Assembly: GCA_029224185.1 (NCBI GenBank)
Contig: CM055205.1
Span: 16,838,942 to 16,902,941, forward strand
Direction of reading: 5' to 3'
Length of the DNA stretch: 64,000 nt
Origin: Karalla daura
Taxonomy: Eukaryota; Chordata; Actinopteri; Chaetodontiformes; Leiognathidae
Part shown: in pieces, positions 1 through 11,600 of the stretch
Position numbering within the stretch: the first letter of the stretch is position 1
Layout: every line of letters starts with the position of its first letter
Made by a program: the position numbers and the translations under genes
The notes under the pieces: model-generated
What the model saw: the letters and a program-made list of their open reading frames with translations, nothing else
Databases searched by the model: none
What the model was told of the DNA's origin: nothing

Positions 1-258
1 CATCAGTTATTACCCTGAATGTGTTTCTGTATACAAACCAAACATGGGAATTCAAGTTTACACACACACACTCTGCAGAAACATACTGATGGCCATACAC
101 ACACACATACACAGAAGCACACACAAACACTTTGTCCCTGGGAATTAGATTAATGAGTGGTGGGTGAGCAGCAGCGTTTGGCTGAAGCAGATTAATCTGC
201 AGCTATAGCTTGGCACGTCAACCGCAGTGTTGATGAATGGGAGCTTAAAGTGCATCTG

Positions 259-312
259 TACACACACACACACACACACACGCACACGGGCACACACACA
301 CACACACACACA
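259..312. repeat. (CA)n microsatellite, interrupted
   Basis: About 54 bases of CA with a short CG/GGG interruption in samd12 intron 3. Confidence 0.95.
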
Positions 313-2644
313 GGCACATTAAAGCATGTGAAAACTAGGAGGTATTAGCCAACCTGTCATTTACACACATGCATGTACACAAACATCGAGTTGCTGCTTA
401 TTGCAGACTCTCTCTCCTCTTCCGGCTCCTCTTCTTCAGCCCAGACACGTTCTGGTACACTGAGCTTCTCCTCCAGGTAAATCTTCCACACCAGTCACAC
501 ATGTATCCCAAATCTGGCACATACACACACGCACCCGCACACACACAGCTGCGTGCCCATATGTGTGTCCTCTGGGGATGAATGTCAGTGCGCTGCATCT
601 GGCCCACTGCTCTCTGAGCCCACACTACGTTCTGTCAGGCCCAGAATAACGAGAGACGTGATTGTTGATCGATGGGCAGTAAGTGCACTTCTTCTTCTTT
701 TTAGTTTGCTGCCAGATGTGACAGGATCCTCCTGCAGGAATAAAAGCAGTGCCATGGCTTTTGGGTCGACCTGCCGATGAATGCTTTGATCTGCTCTGAT
801 CTGATTCCAGGACATCTGCACGAATCTTTAAGTTAATTTCAAAACCTTTCTAAGACATCTTAAAGACACTCCAAAAAAATAACCCTCTAGGACCTCAATG
901 CCATTTCAAGCTATAAAGCCATACGTCTTTAACTTACTCAACAGTTGTAAACTGCAATTAAATACACAGAGTACAACAGACCTCAGATTGCAGAATGAAT
1001 AAAGCTCAATAGAATAGTTTATTAAAGCGTGCCTTTGATGGCAACAAGTGACACTATTCACCATTAACATGCCAGACTTTATGTCAAACTATTTGGAAAG
1101 CCCTTGAATACAAACAAAATTTAACACCTCGTAAAATCACAATTCAGACTTACAACATCTTAATACATTTAAAGGGCCTTCATTTTCCCATAATTGATTG
1201 ATCTACTTTCAATTGCAGATGCCCAGGATTCAGATTCCAGGGGTCATTCTCTTAAACATCAGGCCTGATTTAGACGCATACATATACATGGGAAAAAGAT
1301 GCAGTATTATAATATCTATAGTCCTACTGTGGGAATATGGGGAAGAAATGTAATAAAAAGCATATGGACCTACAATAAAAGCAATAACAGTGGAGAACTG
1401 TCCACAATAAAAAGTAATTTCTCTGCACAAGTATAATATTGGAGTTGTCACCGTGTGCATAGCAAGTGCATCCATCTGTGAACCTACGGCCAGCGTAGTG
1501 GTTGAGAAATGCGGTGTGGTCGATACTTGTCACCACTGATCAACAACAAACTGTTCTGAGGTCAGTGCTGCTCTAACATTCCTGCACATACCCCTGAGAC
1601 GTCTACTCTACTTTACCTCAGCCGGTTTGAGAAAGAACAGGAGAACGTCTTGCTTCCAAGGTCCGAGACAGACAGATGACTTATGAATGTTTGAACTCAT
1701 GTTAAAAAGTCTCAGTACAACTGGTGCACCAAGGCTTTGAGGTGGTCAGCTTGCAAAGGTCGATTTTAAGTCGATACGTTTCTATTAAGTCCCATATTTG
1801 AACACCATTGGTCATATTTGCACATCATCGTTCATATCTGTTGGAATTTGTTCTTATTTTTATCTCTTTTTCTTGATAGACTTTACCTTTCCTGCCTTTA
1901 TTACTTACTGTTTGCACTGTTTTATTATGTTCTGACTTCAACCGTGACCTCAGTCACGACTTTCACTTAATTTTCATGTCAGTGCAGATTGGAATGAAAA
2001 TAACAACTCTTTAAATCTCGAATCCTTGAATATTAAATCTTCCTTAGAGCTGTGCATAATAGATGATATAAAACATACAAATTTGTAAACGAACGTACCG
2101 AGCTGTTCTGCATCATAATCATTAGAGTGAATTAGCATGCACCAGGTACTTGATAAAAGTGAAACATTTACAGGAAGAATGTTCAGCTCGGTTCAGTTCA
2201 ATACATCAGTGTCAAATGAGGACAAAATGTAAACATTAACTAAGTTAACTCAATTAGGGCAAATGCCAGAGCAAAGAAACTTTTAGAATCCGGTATTAAA
2301 ATGCTCGTGGGGGGAACCATTGAGACGCTGTGAATAGGCCTGGGCCGTGTCAGCGATCCAGCTATCTGAGTCATTACCGGACCCTTGATCCAGATGTGGG
2401 CATCCCCCGGCCCTGGCTGTGATGCGGCGCAGCACGCGGCCCTTACAGTGAGCGCTGAGTGATCGCCTCCGTCACGGAGCTGCTTGTAGCCCCGCGGCTG
2501 AGAGCCGGCCGCAGCCAGCCAGCACCTGTGATCCACGGCTAATGTTATTCCAGCCTGCAGGAGCACAGCCCAGTTATGATCCTGGAGAGAGCGGCGCTCG
2601 GTCTAAGTAATGAAACTAGTCCAGCCAGGCCACAGAGGCAGCCA

Positions 2645-2645
<1 letters not shown>

Positions 2646-2682
<37 letters not shown>
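2646..2682. repeat. (CA)n microsatellite
   Basis: About 18 uninterrupted CA units next to a GC-rich patch in samd12 intron 3. Confidence 0.95.
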
Positions 2683-2683
<1 letters not shown>

Positions 2684-3149
2684 AACACACACCCAAACTC
2701 AGATAATAAGCTGCCTCGATCCTCCACTTGTCACAGCAGTAGTCGCCTCACGCTGATTTCACTGCTACTGATCTATTTTAGCTTGCCGATCATTATAGCG
2801 CCCCTCTGTTGGTTAGCCACGGCTAACAACCTGTAGACAGCTTGCCCGAGACTCCATAAATGACTGAAATCACTAGGTTTTTTCTTTTTCCTTTTTCCCT
2901 CCACGAAGAAGTGAACCAACGGTCTGAATTTCTGTAGCTGAGAGGACTGACGGGTGAGAAATGACATTCACACAGAATCCATACAAATGCGTAAATTCTT
3001 GGCCTTGTGGCGGGTCGACGTCGCTCCATGTTGATGTCCCTACAAATTATTCAATAGCACCTTTTATTACGAGAGGTTAATATGCTTCATAAATGTGAAT
3101 AGTCTCTGGCTTCTTTAGTCCGCGTGACAGAAAAATTGAACTTAATTTT

Positions 3150-3237
3150 CGTGCAATTTTATGGACCGACCACCTAATCTAGGAAGCAATTGGCAGGTTA
3201 ATTGACTACAGAAATTAACCCTTTATTGCAGCCCTAA
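3150..3237 (+). mobile_element. Fragment of the GCAGCCCT-ended repeat
   Basis: A short match to the terminal part of the same family: GGTTAATTGACTACAGAAAT then TTATTGCAGCCCT. Confidence 0.3.
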
Positions 3238-5589
3238 TGGTGATAATGCCATGTAATTGTTCTTCTCTTGTACTTTTACCTCAATTTCATTTTTAATGTT
3301 ATCGTAAAAGCACTTCTTTGCCTTTGTAGTTTGCCAGGTGAACAAACAAATAAACCTTGTCTGGCCTCATATATATGTATATATATATTACAGAGGAAGT
3401 TGTAATTGAAAACTAACTTACTAAACTAACATAATTAGCTTTGACAAAGTCCATATTTGAGGGCATGAGAAAACGGTCTCCTGTAGGAGATAACTGTGCA
3501 TGAGCATCAGTCTGACTATTAGCAGCTTTGCATACATATGCCATTTTTTTTGCAGTGTGTATTAATATTGGAACAGACGCCCCAGCGATTAGGTATAGCA
3601 CTGCAGTAAAATCCAGGAACGGATTAAAAGATAATATTTAAAATAAATGCCAAAGACATCCTGACTTTTTGTCCCTCGTGTGGCGTAAGCTGCAAAAACC
3701 CTGTTCAAACAAGACCCATAATGAAACTCAGTACAAGTATTTTGTTAGACCCTCGCTACCTGTTAGAAACCCATTGGTCAGACTGCACATCTCCAGTTTC
3801 TAACAAAAGGCTTTATGCTGGTAAAAAAAGAGGGGGGGTGGGGAGAAAATGAAATATCACAAGCTATATTAAACTTTAATAAAACCTGCAGCTAGAGCAC
3901 GTGTAGGAGGGGTTGTGTATTTGAGAGACTCACTTTGCTAAACTCAACACACAGTGTGAGGGAGCGGAAAAGTAAAGCGAGGTGCACGCAGGTCTGCAGG
4001 CTTCACTCAGCCACTTCCTCACGTCTTCCCACGTCTCGGCTCGTGTCTCATCGCCGTCTTAGCTGGAGTGCAGGTTCACACTGGTGAAGGGCTGGTGGGA
4101 GGCGCTCGGAGCAGCGTGATTACTGTGATTGAGGCCTTAATCACATGGCCACATCGTGGTGATGAGATGGGTTGTCTTTGACTAAATCTGTAATTTTCCC
4201 GCTATGATCATTACAACAGACTTGGGATGAGAGCTGTAATGACTCGGATATCAGGAGTCCATTTTGTCTCGTTTCTGGCAGGTTGAAGCCTTTCTTCTTT
4301 CCGTGTGTGATTATGACGGTGGACAGTGAAGGGGGGTAAAAAAAAAGGAATAAAATAAAAAGGCGTCTTTGTTTTCTTTGTCGCTTCTCGCTACAGCTCT
4401 CTCTCAGCAGCATCATTTCCAAAAAGCAAGGACGAGATTCTCCAAACATGCAACGGGCAGAGCGGTAATTAAATTTATACTTGTTGCTATATAATCATCC
4501 TGCCAAATGGCAGCATCATTACCCACAATTCCCCTGTCAGTGGACCAAACTGTCGCCTAAACAGCTCATCAGCAACAAGATGTTCGAGTTTGAAGATTGC
4601 TCCAAACAATGGCCACCGGAGGAGCCGTCGAGCTGACGCCGGAGTGCTGGCCTCGCTCTACTTTTACCACGCCGTCCTCAGCATTCATTGTGTCATCGCT
4701 CAAGGGCCGTTTAGGGCCCGTTTCCTGGCGTTCTCGTCTGCTTTTAAAGAGGCGCTCATCACCTCTCATCCCTTTGCTCCAAGGCTCATCAAATATACAT
4801 CACGTACCCCGGTGCGAGACCTTCGAGAAGGATGAGGAGATGGCGGCCGGACTCGACACCAGCTGCTGCCTCTGCTGCTTTATTTTTTCCTTTCAAAGGA
4901 GATGAAGATGATGAATCCTCTGGAATCAAAGGGGGCCGAACCAAGACCTCGAAGAGAGCTGAAGTGCTGCAGCGTGCGTGGCTCGATACAGGCCTCCCTC
5001 CATTAAGCCGCTAATATTACAGGCTATTAATTATTCAGCACGAGGCCTTATGACACCATATATCAGCGGATGTTATGTGGCTGATTTTTCATGTATTCCT
5101 GCATGCGGAACAACAGTTTAACTGATCAGAGCGTTATCCTCTTTGTCTGGGTTCACTCTGCACTGCCGTCTCAGTTTTTCTCTTAAAATGCTGCTTTGTG
5201 GCTCCTCCAGTTCAGTTTTGTAGGAGAGCTTGTTTTTTTTTGTTTTTTTTTGGTCTCCGTCCAAGGGCTTGTTAAAAGGCTGGTTGTTTTGGAGTCAAAG
5301 GGCAGCTCATTTATGACACTATGATACAAGAGTAATGAATGAAATGTTTTGATATGTTTTTTTTTTCCATCCTGCAAAAGATATGAGAAAAATAAGAAGC
5401 TGCCATTCTAGCTGAGCCTTTGTGTAGCGTATGGTTGCCAGATTTGTGTGTTTTGACAAGGAGAACTGAAGGTGAGCAGGTTGGAGCTGCAGGTGAGCAG
5501 TGAAGGGTGGGTGGAAAAGGACTGACAGCACTGATTTAACACACATCATCATCAGTCTTACCCATCATATCTCATGGCTGCAATCACCC

Positions 5590-6105
5590 TTTTTATACCA
5601 GAACGGCTCAGGTGCTGGTTCCACTGGAACCAGTTGTTTTCCCCCGCTCTATAGTATTTCTTTTGCTTCTTTAGCTGCACTTTCATCAAGGCCATGGTTT
5701 TCCTCACACAGCAAGAAAAAAATGGTGGACTTGTTGATCTCTTTGGTCTGTAGCTGGTGCTGGCCCAGCAAATAGGAGGTGTTACTCTGAAACAGACTTG
5801 TTGGTGCCACAATCAGTTCTTTGGTGGTAGAAACAGAAAGAACAGCTCTAAACTAAGCACTAGTCCAAAACCAGGGTTGTAAAGGGAGTTATTTGGCCTT
5901 ATTATTTGGCCTTTTATTATAGTTATTTGCATCTATAAAACTAAAGTGGGTGAGAATTAACCCCTATGCCAAGGTGAAAGACACCTGATAAATCTACTCA
6001 AAACTGTTTCATTTGTGTTTTAATCATGTAGCAGACAGTTACCGCAGACTTCTATGATGTTCTACTTGTTTTTAGGAAACTGCAGAAAATTTGGAAAAAC
6101 TGTGT
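5590..6105 (+). mobile_element. Unclassified MITE-like repeat, copy A
   Basis: About 500 bases align collinearly with copy B near 11,160-11,600. Shared blocks include AGCTTCTTTAGCTGCA-like, TGGCCCAG, CCAAAACCAG, TTTGCAT...AACTA and GCCAAGG...AAAGA.ACCT. There is no coding content. It is likely a non-autonomous DNA transposon (hAT-like by general appearance), but the termini were not fixed. Confidence 0.5.
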
Positions 6106-7289
6106 AATGTCAACAGAACCAAAACAAGATTTCCTGGATCCTCTAGAATTTCACAGGCTTCTACTTGGCCCATGCTCCACCAATCCACCAAATTTCATGG
6201 TGAGGAATTGAGTAGTTTTTGTGTAATCCTGCTTACAAAACAACAAACAAACAAGCGGCGGTTTAAACAAAACTGTCTTCATGGAGGCAGCGAAGGCATG
6301 GATTTAGTTTTACATCTGATCCACATTTAGTGGGCTTAATCAGTACCAGCCGAGCAGCATTAACTATTAACTGTAATAATATCTAGTTTGTTGCTGACTT
6401 TCAGAGAGTCTTTGCTCATTTCGATCGTCGAGGAGCATCTGCGGCCAAGCCTCCACAGCTGCGTCTAATTCTGCCTCTGAACGCCTTCAGAGCAGCTCTG
6501 AATTTCCACAATGTGATGTCATCTTCTTCTCTGACAGCAAATATAACTTCATAGTGACTCACCTCCCCCTGATGCCCTCCCCTCCAACCCTCAACCTCCT
6601 GTCTTCCAACCCTCAACCCTCCGATCACCGCCGTCTTCGCACCTTTCGTGTCGTTTACATCCAAGGTATTGGAATTTGCGTTGGTTTACCAAATTTTTTC
6701 GTGCCAAGCCACTCTCTCCAAGAAAGAGCTCCGTCCTCGTAATTACAACGGATTAGGGACTAATATCTAATTATGCCGTAATATGCTTTAATGCATTTTT
6801 AATGGCGGCAGGGTGTTAAAGTCAGATTCGGCGCCGTCTCCGTTGGTGGTGGGAGGTGGAGACTGAGGGAGGGAAAGGTTTCTTGGCAGCGCGGGCTGCA
6901 GGGAGGATGGGAAACATTGATTTCTTTGGCTGAGGTTGCAGGAGCCTAGCAGGGAGGCAGCTGCTGCATACTGAAGTCATTCCACGATGAAAATGTTGCA
7001 CCAGCCCCCGATAAGCAGTAAAATGCATTTCCCTCGCCGCTGTTTTATGTCAAAAGAGGGAGGACACACAAACGCCTGCTTGAATTATGATCTGGAATGC
7101 ACACCGTTTATTGATTCGCTGCTTTATGAAGGGACGACTACGTCGCCAAGACAATTGAGTCGGGCCCGCCGCTGGCAGCCGGAGGCGGGGCTGAGTATTG
7201 TGTTGCAGGAGGAGTGGACAGAAACCACAGTGAGGGAACGCTCTGGTGTGGAGGATCAGAAAACCAAAAGCCAGGCTTGTTCATTCATT

Positions 7290-7290
<1 letters not shown>

Positions 7291-7354
<64 letters not shown>
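7291..7354. repeat. (AC)32 microsatellite
   Basis: Sixty-four uninterrupted bases of AC, followed to about 7,390 by imperfect CA sequence. It creates the His-Thr runs of a spurious ORF at 6,987-7,481. Confidence 0.97.
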
Positions 7355-7359
<5 letters not shown>

Positions 7360-8189
7360 TAGGCACACACGCACAGGCACACACACACTCCAAGCTGGTG
7401 TATGACGAAGCACACAGGACAAATCCTCTCAGATATTCCCAGCAATGTATTCATACTCACTGTTTGTTTGCCTCCACATGATTGTTTTCCACTACAATAT
7501 TCCATTCATCATTTGTTTCCTCCCTTGTTTATTCTAATAGGGTGTAGGAACAGGGAAAAAATATCCGCATAATATTTCAAAGATTGATTGGGATGCAAAT
7601 TGCCTTGTGAGCCCAATTGGAGCGGCTTGGCCTGTTTTAATTGGGTTCTGTTAATTAATGCTCGATGTGAAGACAAACTGAATTACTTGCAGGTTTTGCG
7701 CATGTCATTATCTCCTAATTGTGCCAGTTGGAAACGGCTTGTGTGAGTGTATGCGTGCCGTATGTGCATGAGTGTGCATGAATATTGGGTTAACCCTCTC
7801 CTCTCCTGTGAGATACCGCAAAAATCATTACAACCTAATAACAAACACAGGTCATTAAGTTAATGCGCCATTAGGGGGCTGAGATCGAATGTTTTAATCA
7901 CTGAAAGACTAATAGGAGGAAATATAATTTATTTACAGGTTTTTAAGTGAATGCTTTAGGCTTGTCGGCAGCGCTCAGGTGTTTCATCTTAAAGTTTTAT
8001 TAATTTACCTCAATTTGAAATGGACCTCATGAGGAATTCCTCCCAAATAAGAAACTGGGTGACTGCACTCAACATAATTTTCATTTTAGGTTTTTAACAA
8101 ACACCTCCGCAGAAACCCCTCTGCGTGCATGTCTTGTACTCCATGAATAACTACACTGAGTACTCTATTGTGTGCACAAGAATGAATTC

Positions 8190-8345
8190 TCTTATGACAA
8201 AACGAAAATGCTTCAACACACCGGACCTCAATGTCGTTATTTGAACCTAATCCATATTCAAACCTAATCCAGGCCCTTAACCACTGGACCACAGTTGCCT
8301 TCGGATTACATTATACCTTTATTAGTCCCACAATAGGGAAATTGT
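8190..8345 (-). mobile_element. SINE-like fragment next to a LINE-tail motif
   Basis: On the minus strand CAATTTCCCTATTGTGGGAC followed by TAATAAAGG resembles a fish retroposon tail. A related string is found in plus orientation at about 55,598-55,632. It is followed by TGTGGTCCAGTGGTTAAGGG, which fits a polymerase III A-box. The B-box is decayed. Confidence 0.35.
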
Positions 8346-9027
8346 GAAACCTGTTTGGATCAGTCCAGTGTTAAACAGGTTAAACATTAAAGATTGTGAC
8401 CAAGGATTAAGAAACAAAGATTAAACATAATTCAAACATGATAATATGACGTTTAGAAGGATAGATTGTTTGCTATAGCTCGCCGTCTGTTTTGTCTTGT
8501 CTACATTTTCCATTGCATCCCAGTTTGTAAAGATTTGGGTTGAAGATGGATCCAAAACATGGCAGCGGTTCAACAAGCGGGCAATGACCTGTGGGTCATC
8601 TCCTGGACCTCCATGCTGCTGCTGCTGCCGCTGATGAGATCTATGGGCGACTCATACGGCGAAGCCTCAAGATTCATATTTTCACACCATTAAACAGACG
8701 ATGGCGAAGCCGGAAAAAAAACCCGGCCACGCGTACATACAAACATACGTACATAGAACAGCCATCGGAAGCTGAGCCGCAGAGTCATTACGGCGCAGAG
8801 CGATTCATCCCGGCAGCCAGGCAGGCGTGGCAGAGTCGAGCGGCTCCTCCACGGCCACAAATAAACATATTAATGTGATCAGTCGTGCTCCGAGAGCTGC
8901 AGCGCGGGGCAATTAACGGTCGTCTGTTGCTGCCTGGACCGCCGAGCCGTCAACGGCGGGGTGACCTTGAGGAGGCTCGTTAGGGAGGTGATTGACGTGG
9001 CGACGGTTGTCGACGGTAACCGGAGCG

Positions 9028-9083
9028 GTGGGTGGGGTGGGGTGGGGAGGGTTGGGGAGGGGAGGGGAGGGGATGGGGGGATG
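9028..9083 (+). other. G-rich tract, potential G-quadruplex
   Basis: At least nine runs of three or more G separated by 1-3 bases (GGTGGGGTGGGGTGGGGAGG and onward). This fits the quadruplex rule G3+N1-7 several times over. It lies on the strand opposite to the samd12 transcript. Confidence 0.7.
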
Positions 9084-9111
9084 CAGACAGACGGGAGGGC
9101 CGGGTGGCCGG

Positions 9112-9125
9112 GCTGCAGGTGGCGC
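9112..9125 (+). promoter_or_regulatory. CTCF-like motif (partial)
   Basis: The plus strand reads GCTGCAGGTGGCGC, 12 of 14 CTCF core positions with an intact AGGTGGCGC half. It sits in a CpG-rich, G-rich patch of samd12 intron 3. Confidence 0.35.
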
Positions 9126-9489
9126 AGAGTGGCTGCGGGGAGCACCTGGGATGTAATGGATGAGTTCTGGCTCCGGCGAGAAGAGAGAAGACGAGGAGGA
9201 GACGGGAAGGGAGAGCTGTGTGCGGCGAAGACGTGCCCAAGGATCGGAGACATTCATCTTGATTTGGCAAAATCTCACTGTTGGGATTTTGCATTGTTCT
9301 CAGTTCTAGTTTAGAGGTTGAACGTGTTTGAAAGTTTGTTATCAAGAACTGATAACAAGTATTTATTTCTGCCTCTTTAACTGCTCGGTCACAGCTGATG
9401 AGACACGCAGACTTTTACTTCATTCTGTGTCTTGATTACATATTGATGCAGGATTTCCGTTCAGTTACTTATGTTCAATAAAGAGTCGA

Positions 9490-9825
9490 TCTACCATCTA
9501 CCAGTCTCAGTCTTGGACCTTCTCTACCTTCAAGAGTAGGTTAACAACCCTCCTCTTTGAGAGAGCCTATCCTAGATAACTCCATCCCTCATGCCGGCTC
9601 TTCCTGCTGCATGCACTTTTTTACTCTGGACAGAAAGCTTCACCCTTCACCTTTTTGGTCTAAATGTTGATTGTACATTTCCTTTATTTACTTCCTGGTT
9701 ACTTTGATTTGCCCTTTTTCTGTTTTGTTACTTGTTCTTGTCAAGTTGCTGTATTTTTTATGAGCTATAATTTCTACTGTAAAATAAGATGCCATGTCAA
9801 GACCGTAATAAACAGACATCCTTTA
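9490..9825 (+). mobile_element. LINE 3'-end remnant
   Basis: The plus-strand frame 9,502-9,579 reads ...TFSTFKSRLTTLLFERAYPR and stop. This resembles the C-terminal end of fish non-LTR retrotransposon polyproteins (a TFKSRLKTHLFxxAF pattern). A few hundred bases of AT-rich tail follow, ending near TAATAAAC. The copy is severely 5'-truncated. The clade is not assigned. Confidence 0.55.
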
Positions 9826-10276
9826 AATAAGAGCTGAACTGAGCTTCAGTCAAATGACTGACATTTCTGTTGCCATGTGTACCAAACGATTCTCCACTAT
9901 ATCTAATCATGAATGGTTGTGGACTATCTGATACTACTCTATGTCACTGTCACTTTTTGGGGCAGTTGTCGCTTGCAGGTTGGAGCACTGGGAACAGACA
10001 GATTACATCTGTAATACCTCGAGCAAGCCACCCATTCCTACTGCTCACTACAACCATTGCTGGGTGAATGCAAACCCTATCCCCTCTAGGGATAGAAAGG
10101 AGTATCTAAGATTCTAAATCCTATTAAATGGATCCAACGGGTTGCTAGCCAACAGCTCCAGCATAAAAACCCAGTGATATTTGATTGATTGAAAGGGTGG
10201 GAAAAAAGCTGCACAATGAGTGGCTGCTGGGTGATAATGGTCCATGTGCCAGGCGCGCGCAGGTGTGAAATCGTAC

Positions 10277-10406
10277 CTGTGATGTCGTGCTGCTTGAAGG
10301 AGTCGCTGTAGATCTGGTGCTGGTTGGGACAATGCTTCTTCAGCCACTTGCAGACGTCCTGCTGGGTCCACAGAGCCACCGGCTTGGACAGCTTCACATA
10401 ACCCGG
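10277..10406 (-). CDS. samd12: samd12 coding exon 3 (first half of SAM domain)
   Basis: This 130-nt minus-strand exon encodes 43 residues plus one base. It opens with PGYVKLSKPVALWTQQ and ends HDIT+G. The stretch VKLSKPVALWTQQDVCKWLK is essentially identical to human SAMD12, and the rest differs at only a few positions. It is the N-terminal half of a sterile alpha motif: the Trp and the DVCKWL helix are typical. The acceptor is TTGCAG (AG at 10,407-10,408) and the donor is CAG|GTACGA. The remaining SAM helices (a segment resembling RALLRLTDKKLERMG would be expected) were not found in bases 1-10,276, so the gene continues beyond the left edge. SAM domains mediate protein oligomerisation; the partners of SAMD12 are poorly known. 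Confidence 0.97.
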
Positions 10407-11159
10407 CTGCAACCGAACCCAAAACTAACATCAGGAGCAATTTCACAATCTGTCACATTTCAGTCGATGAAAAGGACAAAAAAAAGACACAAATTTAGGT
10501 CACAAAAAACACTTTCTGGGAAAAACACGTCTGAGAGGATGGCTTGTACAGTTAACAGATTTTCATGAGGCAGAGATGCAAGTCCCATTTTTCCTTCACA
10601 GGCTTGTTGTTCCAGTTTTGAGATCCCTCATGCATAGTGTTGAGATGTATTATTAAAGCTGAAGCATTGTTCACACTTTGGTTAGCGCTACGATGCCGGT
10701 GAGGTTGTGGGTTTGACTTCACTTCAACTTTTCTCTTTTTTTTTGACGTTCGAGGCCACTCTCCTCAGAGTGTCAGGTTTTGTTACACTTCGAGCCTATT
10801 TCTTCAGTCTTTCCCTTTTTTATTTTGTCTTCTTGTTTTCCCTCTCTTTGTACTCTGTGTGCTTCTACCTCATCAACATGTGCAAAACAAGTTGGAACAG
10901 GAGCAACGGGAGACGGGGAAAGTTGTGTAACGCATCGAAAAACACCAGTTTGGATCATTACTCAGGTAACATTTCATTAACAGGTGAAGAGGATTGGGTT
11001 TGGGTGTTAAACGGGCATCCTGGAAAGACATATTCCCTTTACCACCACAATGTTTCCAGTGCAGGTTCAAAGCCAGTTCAACATGCATCATTATGTATAC
11101 GATAAAAGGACATCTAAATGTGGATTTCTCCTCGGTTGACAGTTGCCATCTTGACTGCC

Positions 11160-11600
11160 GTCCTTTCTTTTGGTCCCTATAGTCTTTCTTTAGCTTCTTT
11201 AGCTGCAGCTCATTTCTGCAGCTCATTGCACGCAGTGACAAAATTAATGGCAGATGTGTCATTTTTGTTGGTCCTCAGCCTTTGACGTAGTCGGTTCTTA
11301 CTCCTGGCCCAGTAAAGAAGTGAAGCCCAAAACCAGTACTGTAACCACATTGTTAAAAATAGGAAAACCGCAGTTTCCTGTATTTGGCTTTGGGCAATTT
11401 TAAAGCCTACTGATTTGCATTTAATAAACTAGAGAGAGTGAAAATGAACACCTAGGCCAAGGCAAAAGATACCTAAAAGAGGAATCCCGCAAAAACCGTT
11501 CAACTGTGTATTAAATTCATGTACCAGCCTGATACTTCTGAGACTTCTCTGACGATATATACTATTTTAGAAAACTGGGCATTAGGAACAGAGACCAGAG
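11160..11600 (+). mobile_element. Unclassified MITE-like repeat, copy B
   Basis: This is a diverged partner of copy A in the same orientation, recognised by the collinear blocks CTATAGT.TTTCTTT, TTCTTTAGCTGCA, TGGCCCAG, CCAAAACCAGT and ATTTGCATTTAATAAACTA. It lies in samd12 intron 2, about 5.5 kb from copy A. Confidence 0.5.

Larger units (their letters stand above)
1..10276 (-). other. samd12: samd12 intron 3 (partial), no further exon found
   Basis: This stretch lies downstream of samd12 exon 3 and shows no exon that I can support. It holds CA microsatellites near 259-312, 2,646-2,682 and 7,291-7,354. It also holds a MITE-like repeat copy (about 5,590-6,105), LINE remnants (about 9,490-9,825 and possibly 1,800-2,030), a tRNA-like SINE fragment near 8,200, and a G-rich tract at 9,028-9,083. 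GC- and CpG-rich patches occur at about 2,390-2,560, 4,590-4,860 and 8,860-9,250, with no recognisable coding content. AT-rich stretches with many TAATTA-like motifs occur at 6,740-6,800 and 7,520-7,720. Confidence 0.75.

Noticed and set aside
2390..2480. Possible next samd12 exon (GC-rich, reads GRVLRR on the minus strand)
   Set aside because: The phase required by exon 3 gives an unrelated peptide, the AG has no pyrimidine tract, and the SAM helix residues are absent.
4597..4905. 102-codon plus-strand ORF starting MLQTMATGGAVELTP
   Set aside because: It sits in a CpG-rich patch with a plausible start, but there is no homology and no splice or promoter support.
6987..7481. 164-codon plus-strand ORF
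   Set aside because: About a quarter of it is His-Thr from the CA repeat, and the rest resembles no protein.
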